A stretch of DNA of 64,000 nt from contig NZ_PGGN01000001.1 in the NCBI RefSeq assembly GCF_003010935.1, forward strand, positions 1,240,001 through 1,304,000, in the 5' to 3' direction. The stretch's first letter is position 1, and each line of letters starts with the position of its first letter. Shown piece by piece: positions 28,584 through 36,175 of this stretch. This stretch comes from Phyllobacterium endophyticum. GTDB taxonomy: Bacteria > Pseudomonadota > Alphaproteobacteria > Rhizobiales > Rhizobiaceae. A program made the translations under genes and the position numbers. Under the pieces are notes generated by a model. That model worked only from the letters and a program-made list of their open reading frames with translations. It was not told the origin of the DNA and did not search any database.

Positions 28584-30136
28584 CCATTACCTTTTACGTT
28601 CCGCGTGACTCCGGTGCTTTGGCTCTCGGCGCCGAGAAGGTGGCCAAGACTCTTGAAAACGAGTTTCAGGCCCGTAACCTGGACGCGCGAATTGTCCGCA
28701 ATGGTTCGCGCGGCATGTATTGGCTGGAGCCCATGGTCGAGGTCGAAACGCCGAACGGCCGCGTTGCTTACGGTCCTGTAAAGGCTTCCGACGTCGCGTC
28801 TCTCCTCGACAATGGCATGGCCGAGGGCAGGGTTCATCCTCTCTGGCTCGGCCTTACGGATCATCATCCCTTCCTGGCAAGACAGACGCGTCTGACCTTT
28901 GCGCGCTGCGGCATCACAGATCCGGTTTCCATGGAGGACTATCGGGCACATGATGGCCTGAAGGGTCTTGAGAATGCACTCAAGTTGACCCCGGCCGAGA
29001 TCGTCGCACAGGTGACGGAATCCGGATTGCGCGGTCGCGGCGGTGCAGGCTTTCCGACCGGCATCAAGTGGAAGACAGTCCTCGATACCGCAGGAACACA
29101 GAAATATATCGTCTGCAACGCCGATGAAGGCGATAGCGGCACTTTCGCCGACCGCATGATCATGGAAGGCGATCCCTTCGTGCTGATCGAAGGCATGGCC
29201 ATTGCGGGCATCGCCGTCGGTGCAACCAAAGGTTATATCTATACCCGCTCCGAATATCCGCACGCGATCTCTGTCATGAACGAAGCGCTTGAAGTAGCGC
29301 GCAGGGCAGGCGTTCTCGGGGCTTCGGTGCTGGGCTCCGCCTATTCTTTCGATATTGAGGTGCGCGTTGGCGCTGGTGCCTATGTTTGCGGCGAGGAAAC
29401 CGCGCTGCTCGAAAGCCTCGAAGGCCGGCGCGGCATTGTCCGCGCCAAGCCGCCGCTCCCGGCTCACAAAGGGCTCTTCGGTAAACCGACCGTCATCAAC
29501 AATGTCATTTCGCTCGCTTCGGTGCCCGTCATTCTTGATAGGGGAGCTCCTTTTTACAAGGATTTTGGCATGGGCCGTTCTCGCGGCACCATCCCGTTGC
29601 AGATCGCAGGCAATGTAAAGCATGGTGGTCTCTTCGAAGCGGCCTTTGGTCTGACGCTCGGTGAGATCGTCGAAGATATTGGCGGCGGCACGGCAACCGG
29701 ACGTCCCGTGAAGGCAGTCCAGGTCGGTGGTCCGCTCGGTGCCTATTTCCCGCGTGAACTTTTCGATACACCGTTCGATTACGAGGCTTTTGCCGCCAGG
29801 GACGGTCTCATCGGTCATGCCGGGCTGGTTGTCTTCGATGATAGTGTGGACATGCTCAAGCAGGCGCGTTTTGCCATGGAGTTCTGCGCGGTCGAGTCTT
29901 GCGGCAAGTGCACTCCCTGCCGCATCGGTTCGACGCGCGGCGTCGAGGTTGTCGATCGCATCTCCGCCAATATCGAGCCGGAAAAGCAGATCGAGGTGCT
30001 GACGGACCTGTGCAATACGATGAAATTTGGCTCACTTTGTGCGCTTGGCGGTTTCACGCCATATCCGGTCATGAGCGCACTTACCCATTTTCCTGAAGAT
30101 TTCCGCCCCGCGCCAATCGCTGTAGCGGCGGAATAG
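28580..30136 (+). CDS. fdsB: NAD-dependent formate dehydrogenase beta subunit FdsB
   Basis: The 518-residue protein is a NuoF-type diaphorase subunit that passes electrons to NAD+. A short N-terminal thioredoxin-like/NuoE-like part is followed by the FMN/NADH-binding domain (LRGRGGAGFPTGIKW, CNADEGDSGTFADR, GAYVCGEETALLESLEG). The [4Fe-4S] motif ESCGKCTPCRIGS lies near residue 440. All these elements are intact. It is coupled to fdsG by a 4-bp overlap and followed 10 bp later by fdsA with its own GGAG site. Confidence 0.95.
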   Translation: MTITFYVPRDSGALALGAEKVAKTLENEFQARNLDARIVRNGSRGMYWLEPMVEVETPNGRVAYGPVKASDVASLLDNGMAEGRVHPLWLGLTDHHPFLARQTRLTFARCGITDPVSMEDYRAHDGLKGLENALKLTPAEIVAQVTESGLRGRGGAGFPTGIKWKTVLDTAGTQKYIVCNADEGDSGTFADRMIMEGDPFVLIEGMAIAGIAVGATKGYIYTRSEYPHAISVMNEALEVARRAGVLGASVLGSAYSFDIEVRVGAGAYVCGEETALLESLEGRRGIVRAKPPLPAHKGLFGKPTVINNVISLASVPVILDRGAPFYKDFGMGRSRGTIPLQIAGNVKHGGLFEAAFGLTLGEIVEDIGGGTATGRPVKAVQVGGPLGAYFPRELFDTPFDYEAFAARDGLIGHAGLVVFDDSVDMLKQARFAMEFCAVESCGKCTPCRIGSTRGVEVVDRISANIEPEKQIEVLTDLCNTMKFGSLCALGGFTPYPVMSALTHFPEDFRPAPIAVAAE

Positions 30137-30146
30137 GAGCTGTTTC

Positions 30147-33026
30147 ATGTCTCTCATCGAAGAAATCGACTACGGTACGCCGAAATCTCCTTCCGAAAAG
30201 ATGATCACGCTGACCATTGACGGCAATGAGGTTACCGTGCCGGAGGGCACCTCGATCATGCGTGCCTCCATGGAAGCCGGCATCAAGGTTCCCAAGCTTT
30301 GCGCCACCGATATGGTCGATGCGTTCGGCTCTTGCCGCCTCTGCCTGATCGAGATCGAAGGCCGCAATGGCACGCCAGCCTCCTGCACGACGCCGGCAAT
30401 GGAAGGGTTGGTTGTCCACACGCAAACGCAGCGCCTGAAGAATATCCGCAAGGGTGTCATGGAGCTTTATATCTCCGATCACCCGCTGGACTGCCTCACC
30501 TGCGCCGCCAATGGCGATTGCGAATTGCAGGACATGGCGGGCGCCGTCGGCCTTCGTGATGTGCGCTACGGCTATGAGGGCGATAATCACGTCTTCGCCA
30601 AGGCGCATGACGTGGCCAATGATCGTTGGATGCCGAAGGACGATTCCAATCCCTATTTCACCTACGATCCTGCCAAGTGCATTGTCTGCTCGCGCTGTGT
30701 GCGCGCCTGCGAAGAAGTCCAGGGTACATTCGCTCTGACCATCGAAGGCCGCGGTTTCTCCAGCCGCGTTTCGCCAGGCATGCATGAAAATTTCATCGAT
30801 AGCGAGTGCGTTTCATGTGGCGCCTGCGTGCAGGCTTGCCCTACGGCAACGTTGACCGAAAAATCGGTTATCGAGATCGGCCAGCCGGAACATTCGAAGG
30901 TGACGACTTGCGCCTATTGTGGTGTCGGCTGTTCCTTCAAGGCGGAAATGCGCGGTGAAGAATTGGTTCGCATGGTGCCCTGGAAAGATGGCAAGGCCAA
31001 TCGGGGCCATTCCTGCGTCAAGGGCCGCTTCGCCTACGGCTATTCGACTCACAAGGACCGCATTCTCAATCCGATGATCCGCGAGAAGATCTCCGATCCA
31101 TGGCGTGAAGTCAGTTGGGAAGAAGCTTACAAGCACGTTGCAAACGAGTTCCGCCGCATCCAGTATCAGTACGGTCGCAACTCGATCGGCGGTATCACCT
31201 CCTCCCGCTGCACCAATGAGGAGACATACCTCGTCCAGAAGCTGGTACGCGCCGGTTTCGGCAACAATAATGTCGATACCTGCGCCCGCGTTTGCCATTC
31301 GCCCACGGGCTATGGCCTGAAGCAGACTTTCGGTACCTCAGCCGGGACGCAGGATTTCGACAGTGTCGAACATACCGACGTCGTTATGATCATCGGTGCC
31401 AATCCGACCGATGGGCATCCTGTCTTTGCTTCGCGGTTGAAAAAGCGTTTGCGCAAGGGCGCCAAGTTGATCGTGGTCGATCCCCGCCGCATCGATCTGG
31501 TGCGTTCGCCTCACGTCGAGGCGGCACAGCATCTTCCATTGCGTCCCGGAACGAACGTGGCCGTCGTAACCTCGATGGCACACGTGATCGTCACGGAAGG
31601 CCTCTTCAACGAGAAGTTCATCCGCGAGCGCTGCGATTGGGACGAGTTCCAGGATTGGGCGGCCTTCGTCTCTTCGCCGGAACATAGTCCGGAAGCCATC
31701 CACCAGCTTTCTGGCGTTGATCCGCAGGCCCTGCGCGAGGCCGCACGTTTGTTCGCCACCGGCGGCAACGGCGCGATCTATTATGGCCTCGGTGTCACCG
31801 AGCATAGCCAGGGTTCGACGACGGTCATGGCCATCGCCAACCTTGCGATGGTGACCGGCAATATCGGCCGAAAAGGCGTGGGCGTGAATCCGCTCCGTGG
31901 TCAGAATAATGTGCAAGGCTCCTGCGACATGGGTTCCTTCCCGCATGAGTTGCCGGGTTACCGGCACATATCCGACGAGTCTACTCGGGATATTTTCGAC
32001 AAGCTCTGGGGCGTCAAGCTTCAGGACGAGCCTGGTCTTCGTATCCCTAACATGCTGGACGCGGCCGTCGACGGTACGTTCAAGGGCATCTACATACAGG
32101 GAGAGGATATTCTCCAGTCCGATCCCGATACAAAACATGTCGCTGCCGGTCTCGCCGCCATGGAATGCGTCGTCGTGCACGATCTCTTCCTCAACGAAAC
32201 TGCCAATTACGCCCATGTCTTCCTGCCGGGTTCGACCTTCCTAGAAAAGGAAGGGACCTTCACCAATGCCGAACGCCGCATCAACCGCGTGCGCAAGGTC
32301 ATGAGCCCGCTCAACGGCTACGCAGATTGGGAGGTCACCCAGAACCTTGCCAGGGCGATGGGGCTTGACTGGAACTACGGTCATCCGTCCGAAATCATGG
32401 ATGAAGTCGCGCTGACGACGCCAAGTTTCGCCGGTGTGTCGTTCGATCTGCTTGACAGGGAAGGCTCGGTGCAGTGGCCATGCAACGAAAAGGCGCCTTT
32501 GGGAACACCCATCATGCACATCGACAGCTTTGCACGTGGCAAGGGCAAGTTCATCCGCACCGAATATGTCGCGACGGACGAACGCACAGGTCCGCGCTTC
32601 CCGCTGCTGCTGACCACGGGACGCATTCTTTCGCAGTACAATGTCGGAGCGCAAACCCGCCGCACGCATAACGTCGTCTGGCACGAAGAGGATCGGCTGG
32701 AGATTCACGCGCACGATGCCGAACAGCGGGGAATTCGCGATGGTGATTGGGTCAAGATAACGAGCCGCGCGGGCGAGACGACTCTGCGGGCGCTCATCAC
32801 AGATCGCGTCTCGCCCGGCGTCGTCTATACGACCTTCCACCATCCGACGACACAGGCAAACGTCATCACCACCGATTTCTCGGACTGGGCAACCAACTGT
32901 CCTGAATACAAGGTAACGGCTGTACAGGTTGGTGCCTCGAATGGTCCGAGCGAGTGGCAGATTGAGTATGACGAGCAGGCGCGACAGAGCCGCCGGATTG
33001 CTCCTGTGCTCGACGCGGCGGAATAA
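30147..33026 (+). CDS. fdsA: NAD-dependent formate dehydrogenase alpha (catalytic) subunit FdsA
   Basis: The 959-residue molybdopterin protein oxidises formate to CO2 in the cytoplasm. The N-terminus has a NuoG-like ferredoxin region ([2Fe-2S] with GSCRLC, then His/Cys clusters and two CxxCxxCxxxC [4Fe-4S] motifs, IVCSRCVRAC and VSCGACVQAC). The bis-MGD domain begins at TTCAYCGVGCSF. The molybdenum ligand is a cysteine, Cys383 in CARVCHSPTG, at the place where enterobacterial FdhF has selenocysteine, so no UGA recoding is needed. The C-terminal domain binds the cofactor (GARTRRTHN-like QTRRTHNVVWHEED). The gene is intact and sits between fdsB and fdhD. Confidence 0.96.
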   Translation: MSLIEEIDYGTPKSPSEKMITLTIDGNEVTVPEGTSIMRASMEAGIKVPKLCATDMVDAFGSCRLCLIEIEGRNGTPASCTTPAMEGLVVHTQTQRLKNIRKGVMELYISDHPLDCLTCAANGDCELQDMAGAVGLRDVRYGYEGDNHVFAKAHDVANDRWMPKDDSNPYFTYDPAKCIVCSRCVRACEEVQGTFALTIEGRGFSSRVSPGMHENFIDSECVSCGACVQACPTATLTEKSVIEIGQPEHSKVTTCAYCGVGCSFKAEMRGEELVRMVPWKDGKANRGHSCVKGRFAYGYSTHKDRILNPMIREKISDPWREVSWEEAYKHVANEFRRIQYQYGRNSIGGITSSRCTNEETYLVQKLVRAGFGNNNVDTCARVCHSPTGYGLKQTFGTSAGTQDFDSVEHTDVVMIIGANPTDGHPVFASRLKKRLRKGAKLIVVDPRRIDLVRSPHVEAAQHLPLRPGTNVAVVTSMAHVIVTEGLFNEKFIRERCDWDEFQDWAAFVSSPEHSPEAIHQLSGVDPQALREAARLFATGGNGAIYYGLGVTEHSQGSTTVMAIANLAMVTGNIGRKGVGVNPLRGQNNVQGSCDMGSFPHELPGYRHISDESTRDIFDKLWGVKLQDEPGLRIPNMLDAAVDGTFKGIYIQGEDILQSDPDTKHVAAGLAAMECVVVHDLFLNETANYAHVFLPGSTFLEKEGTFTNAERRINRVRKVMSPLNGYADWEVTQNLARAMGLDWNYGHPSEIMDEVALTTPSFAGVSFDLLDREGSVQWPCNEKAPLGTPIMHIDSFARGKGKFIRTEYVATDERTGPRFPLLLTTGRILSQYNVGAQTRRTHNVVWHEEDRLEIHAHDAEQRGIRDGDWVKITSRAGETTLRALITDRVSPGVVYTTFHHPTTQANVITTDFSDWATNCPEYKVTAVQVGASNGPSEWQIEYDEQARQSRRIAPVLDAAE

Positions 33027-33028
33027 CG

Positions 33029-33961
33029 ATGCCCGAGCAGCGGCCAACACGGCTCATCGTGCCCCGCATTACTCGCCGCGTGAAGGGCGGGAATGAGGTT
33101 TATGAGACCGACAGCCGGATGGTACCTGAGGAGACTCCGGTCGCCTTTAGCTACAATGGCACGACCCATGCCGTCATGATGGCAAGTCCGGCCGATATGG
33201 AAGATTTTGCAGTCGGCTTCAGTCTGTCGGAAGGCATTGTTTCCAAGCTTGCCGAAATCGACGAGATTGCAGTTGAAGAGCATGACGAGGGCATCGATGT
33301 TCAGATAGGTTTGGCCGGCGAAGCTGGCCAGGGATTAACCGATCGCCGCAGGCGAATGGCTGGTCCCGTCGGCTGTGGCCTTTGCGGGATCGAATCGATT
33401 GAGCAGGCGCTGAAACCTGTCGCTTCGGTGGCTCGGGCCAAACTCAAGCTGACGCCGGACGAAATAGCCGAAGCGGTAAAGTTGCTGTCGCAGGTTCAGC
33501 CGCTGCACAGCGATACCGGCGCCGTTCACGCGGCCGGGTTTTATGTTCCGGGCAAAGGCATCGTCGCTGCACGCGAAGACGTCGGCCGCCACAATGCGCT
33601 GGATAAACTTGCCGGAACGCTCTGCCGGGCCGGCATCGCTGGCAAAACCGGCGCGGTCGTCATCACCAGCCGTGTGTCCATAGAGATGGTGCAAAAAGCC
33701 GCTATCATCGGGGCTCCCGTTCTGATTGCGGTGTCAGCTCCGACAGCACTTGCCATACGAACGGCGCAGGCCGCCGGCATGACCCTTGTTGCACTGGTGC
33801 GCGGAGACGAATTCGACGTTTTTACATGTCCCGAGCGCGTACCTTCCGCAGTTGAGCAGGTCAAAACCAAGGCAATCGATGCGATGCCCAACGCCAATGC
33901 TGACCCGGCGGCGTCGACCCTCGTACAAAGTCCAACTGTTAGACTGGTGCAATATGGATAG
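33029..33961 (+). CDS. fdhD: Formate dehydrogenase accessory sulfurtransferase FdhD (FdsC)
   Basis: The 310-residue chaperone brings sulfur from a cysteine desulfurase to the molybdenum cofactor before insertion into FdsA. Family features visible are FSYNGTTHAVMMASPADMEDFAVGFSL, the redox loop GCGLCGIES with the CxxC pair, and AREDVGRHNALDKLAG. It starts 2 bp after fdsA and overlaps fdsD by 8 bp. The C-terminus is about 25 residues longer than I expect for the family and carries no recognisable motif. Confidence 0.94.
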   Translation: MPEQRPTRLIVPRITRRVKGGNEVYETDSRMVPEETPVAFSYNGTTHAVMMASPADMEDFAVGFSLSEGIVSKLAEIDEIAVEEHDEGIDVQIGLAGEAGQGLTDRRRRMAGPVGCGLCGIESIEQALKPVASVARAKLKLTPDEIAEAVKLLSQVQPLHSDTGAVHAAGFYVPGKGIVAAREDVGRHNALDKLAGTLCRAGIAGKTGAVVITSRVSIEMVQKAAIIGAPVLIAVSAPTALAIRTAQAAGMTLVALVRGDEFDVFTCPERVPSAVEQVKTKAIDAMPNANADPAASTLVQSPTVRLVQYG

Positions 33962-34208
33962 TGAAAGTCACAAGTCGACAGCAACGAAGCTTGTCTACAT
34001 GGCAAATCAGATAGCGACGTTCTTCCATACCCAACCCAAAGATGAGGCTGTGGCGGGCGTTGCAGATCACATCAATCATTTCTGGGAGCCTCGCATGCGG
34101 GAGCAGTTCTTCGCGATCCTCGAGCAGGGTGGTGACGGCTTTGATCCTCTCGTCATCGAGGCGGCGAAACACATACGCAAACCTGGGCTCGTTTCCGGCG
34201 CGAGTTAA
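33954..34208 (+). CDS. fdsD: Formate dehydrogenase delta subunit FdsD
   Basis: The 84-residue protein has the FdsD core (KLVYMANQIATFFHTQPKDEAVAGVADHINHFWEPRMREQFF), a small helical protein needed for maturation or stability of the Fds complex. ATG 33954 overlaps the end of fdhD by 8 bp, as in other fdsGBACD operons; upstream extension of the frame has no family similarity. It is the last gene of the operon. Confidence 0.92.
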   Translation: MDSESHKSTATKLVYMANQIATFFHTQPKDEAVAGVADHINHFWEPRMREQFFAILEQGGDGFDPLVIEAAKHIRKPGLVSGAS

Positions 34209-34276
34209 CGGTTGAGCCAGTTTCGGATGGCGTTGACCTACGAATGTTTCGGCGTTTGCGAAGATTTCGCCGTGGT

Positions 34277-34408
34277 TCAATGGCTACCAAAGAGCCTGCC
34301 GAGAACAAGGACGAGGGGAAGCCACACAAGGAGAATGACGACGTAAGGTGCTGAGCGCGTCATATAGGGCTCGTAGTCCGCCTTGGTGTTCCTGTCATCC
34401 CTCAGCAT
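34277..34408 (-). CDS. Small single-span membrane protein, 43 residues
   Basis: The frame reads MLRDDRNTKADYEPYMTRSA, then a hydrophobic segment (PYVVILLVWLPLVLVLGRLF) and ends GSH before TGA. AGGAG lies 5 nt upstream of the ATG. A short charged N-terminal part plus one 20-residue membrane span is a coherent layout. It points toward fdsD, tail to tail. I recognise no family. It is short, so a chance frame cannot be excluded, but the ribosome-binding site, hydrophobic segment and reading-frame design argue for a gene. Confidence 0.6.
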   Translation of the reverse strand: MLRDDRNTKADYEPYMTRSAPYVVILLVWLPLVLVLGRLFGSH

Positions 34409-34714
34409 CTGCGCTCCTGACCCATAACCTTTATGCGCCTAATCGTTTGCCGGCCATTGTTTTCGTTGGATGACATGACTATGCAGCAACGACGCACGCG
34501 CAACAATAGCTCGCACGTTCGCCAAAATTCATTATGGAACAAAGCGTTAAGTCAGGGTGCAGAAGGTGTGAGGCTGCTCGAAGTCATTAGAGTTTTAATG
34601 AAAACACGCTCCGATTTATTACAGTTAGCAAGCTGGAATCGGCACGTCTTCTTGCTACCCCCAGCAGCAATTATTCCAGTCATCCCCGCAGATTCTCCAT
34701 GCTTCGTCGACTGA
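34409..34714. other. Gap with no convincing gene
   Basis: These 306 bases hold the upstream region of the 43-residue membrane-protein gene and AT-richer DNA. One open frame (34433-34714, +) could encode 93 residues, but it has no ribosome-binding site, no family resemblance and a composition unlike its neighbours. It lies directly before the EamA remnant and may be decayed DNA from the same locus. Confidence 0.5.
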
Positions 34715-34927
34715 TCGGGCAAGAACCCAGCCCGCTCACCGGCGTCAGCTCTCGCGCCCATTGAATACACTGGCCTCATCTGGGCGTTCCTTTATGGATA
34801 CCTCATCTGGCATGAAGTGCCGCAACTAAACGTCTTCCTAGGCGCTATTCTCATCGTTGCGTCCAGTCTATGCTTCGTTTGGTGGGAGTGGCACATCGCG
34901 GTGGCGGCACGGCGCTTGACGGGCTAG
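34715..34927 (+). pseudogene. C-terminal remnant of an EamA/DMT-family transporter
   Basis: The frame from a stop at 34712 to the TAG at 34925 translates at its downstream part as LAPIEYTGLIWAFLYGYLIW, then HEVPQLNVFLGAILIVASSL and CFVWWEW. This is the last two membrane spans of a drug/metabolite transporter of the EamA type (the typical end has LAP.EYT..IWA and a G.ALIVAS block). There is no start codon or upstream transporter sequence, so only about 55 residues of a roughly 290-residue protein survive. LysR-EamA pairs are common, and a LysR gene is 270 bp away. Confidence 0.72.
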
Positions 34928-34934
34928 TCAGCTC

Positions 34935-35117
34935 CTATTGCCGGCGCACTTCGCATGGATTGAACGGCAGATCCGCCAGTTGATCAAGATCCATGGCCTG
35001 AAGTACCGGATGTGCAAGCGGATCGCTTTTCCAGTTGCCACAGTCTGTATCGCCGAGCCTTGTCCGACTGGCGCGTAGCCATTTGGCGAATGCTCTTGGA
35101 AGAAAGAAAATCTTCAT
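34935..35117 (-). CDS. Small DUF1127-like protein
   Basis: The 60-residue protein has a basic, aromatic N-terminal part (FFLPRAFAKWLRASRTRL) and a C-terminal half DPLAHPVLQAMDLDQLADLP that resembles small proteins of this order with the pattern PLxHPxLxxMxxxELADLP, related to the DUF1127/YjiS group. It has no signal peptide. GGGAG lies about 9 nt before ATG. It is divergent from the LysR gene (77 bp between starts), a layout that suggests control by that regulator. Function is unknown, but the DUF1127 group has been linked to phosphate and RNA metabolism elsewhere. Confidence 0.65.
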   Translation of the reverse strand: MKIFFLPRAFAKWLRASRTRLGDTDCGNWKSDPLAHPVLQAMDLDQLADLPFNPCEVRRQ

Positions 35118-35194
35118 CTATCATCTCCCATGTGCTCCACACGCACGATATTTGATGGGAAAATGGTTCATCTGCAATCCAGATTGTCGATACC

Positions 35195-36088
35195 ATGATC
35201 AAGAAAATCTTCATGAAGAACCTGAACAAAGTTCATCTTAACGGCTTGAAAGCAGTGGAAGCGATCGGCAGGCTCGGCTCCCTGTCCAAGGCCGCTGAGG
35301 AACTCGCCGTCTCGCCGAGCGCGGTCAGTCAGCAATTGATCCGCACCGAAGCACAAATCGGCCACGTCATCTTCGAACGGACGCGAGGCGGGCTGATCGC
35401 TACCTCCTTCGGCAGAGGTTTTCTTGCCCGGTTGGAGGAGGGTTTTCAGTCCCTTTCGCGAGCTGTTGCCATGGCCGATGGCACTGACCAGACCCTATTG
35501 CTCTCGGTCGCTCCCACATTTGCCTCCAAATGGCTTGTGCCTCGCCTTGGACGCCTGCGTGCGGCCTATCCTGATCTCAAAATACGTATTGATCCATCTC
35601 CTGGCATTGTTGACCTGAAAAATTCGGACATCGATCTGGCCATCCGGCTTGGCAGCGGTGACTGGCAGGACGGTGAACCGGAGCGCTTGTTGCCGCAGAA
35701 TATGTTTCCAGTTTGCACACGCAGCTTCGCAGAACGTTTAAGCGGGCCTGCCGATATTCTCGACCAGCCGATCATTTGTTACGAGAACCCGATGTTCAGC
35801 TGGGATGAATGGCAGCTGGCGACGGGTATTTCCGGGGAACTGGCGTTTGATGGACCGACGTTCTCGGACCCATGGCTCGGGCTCGATGCGGCAATCAGCG
35901 GGCAGGGAATCATGCTTGCATGGGATCTTCTTGTCGAAGACGCACTGGCCGACGGCCGGTTGGTCGCGCCGTTTCCCATGCGGGTGCCTTCCTCTGTCGG
36001 TTACTGGCTGGTCTCGCCAAACAGCCGCGTGCCGAGCTTGCAAGTGCGGCAATTCCAGCGCTGGATACGAAGCGAAATCAAACACTAG
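35195..36088 (+). CDS. LysR-family (GcvA-type) transcriptional regulator
   Basis: The 297-residue regulator has a helix-turn-helix at about residues 16-60 (LNGLKAVEAIGRLGSLSKAAEELAVSPSAVSQQL) and an effector domain with the GcvA-like pattern FASKWLVPRL...AYPDLKIRI and SDIDLAIRLGSGDW. ATG 35213, six codons in, is an equally good start. It faces the small DUF1127-like gene and lies near the EamA remnant. Its original target may have been that lost transporter. Confidence 0.88.
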   Translation: MIKKIFMKNLNKVHLNGLKAVEAIGRLGSLSKAAEELAVSPSAVSQQLIRTEAQIGHVIFERTRGGLIATSFGRGFLARLEEGFQSLSRAVAMADGTDQTLLLSVAPTFASKWLVPRLGRLRAAYPDLKIRIDPSPGIVDLKNSDIDLAIRLGSGDWQDGEPERLLPQNMFPVCTRSFAERLSGPADILDQPIICYENPMFSWDEWQLATGISGELAFDGPTFSDPWLGLDAAISGQGIMLAWDLLVEDALADGRLVAPFPMRVPSSVGYWLVSPNSRVPSLQVRQFQRWIRSEIKH

Positions 36089-36175
36089 GCTCGCCTTGCT
36101 CCGCATGTCTGTTGACAAGTTATACCGAAGTTTGAAGAGTGCCGACTTCAATGCGAGTAGCGGTGGGAGGACATG

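Noticed and set aside
28472-29818. 448-codon minus-strand open frame over fdsB
   Set aside because: Antisense to an intact NuoF-like subunit with conserved cofactor motifs.
31281-31298. Possible selenocysteine site in fdsA
   Set aside because: The codon at the molybdenum-ligand position is TGC (cysteine), with no in-frame TGA.
34433-34714. 93-codon plus-strand frame before the EamA remnant
   Set aside because: No ribosome-binding site, no family pattern and odd composition; left as gap sequence.
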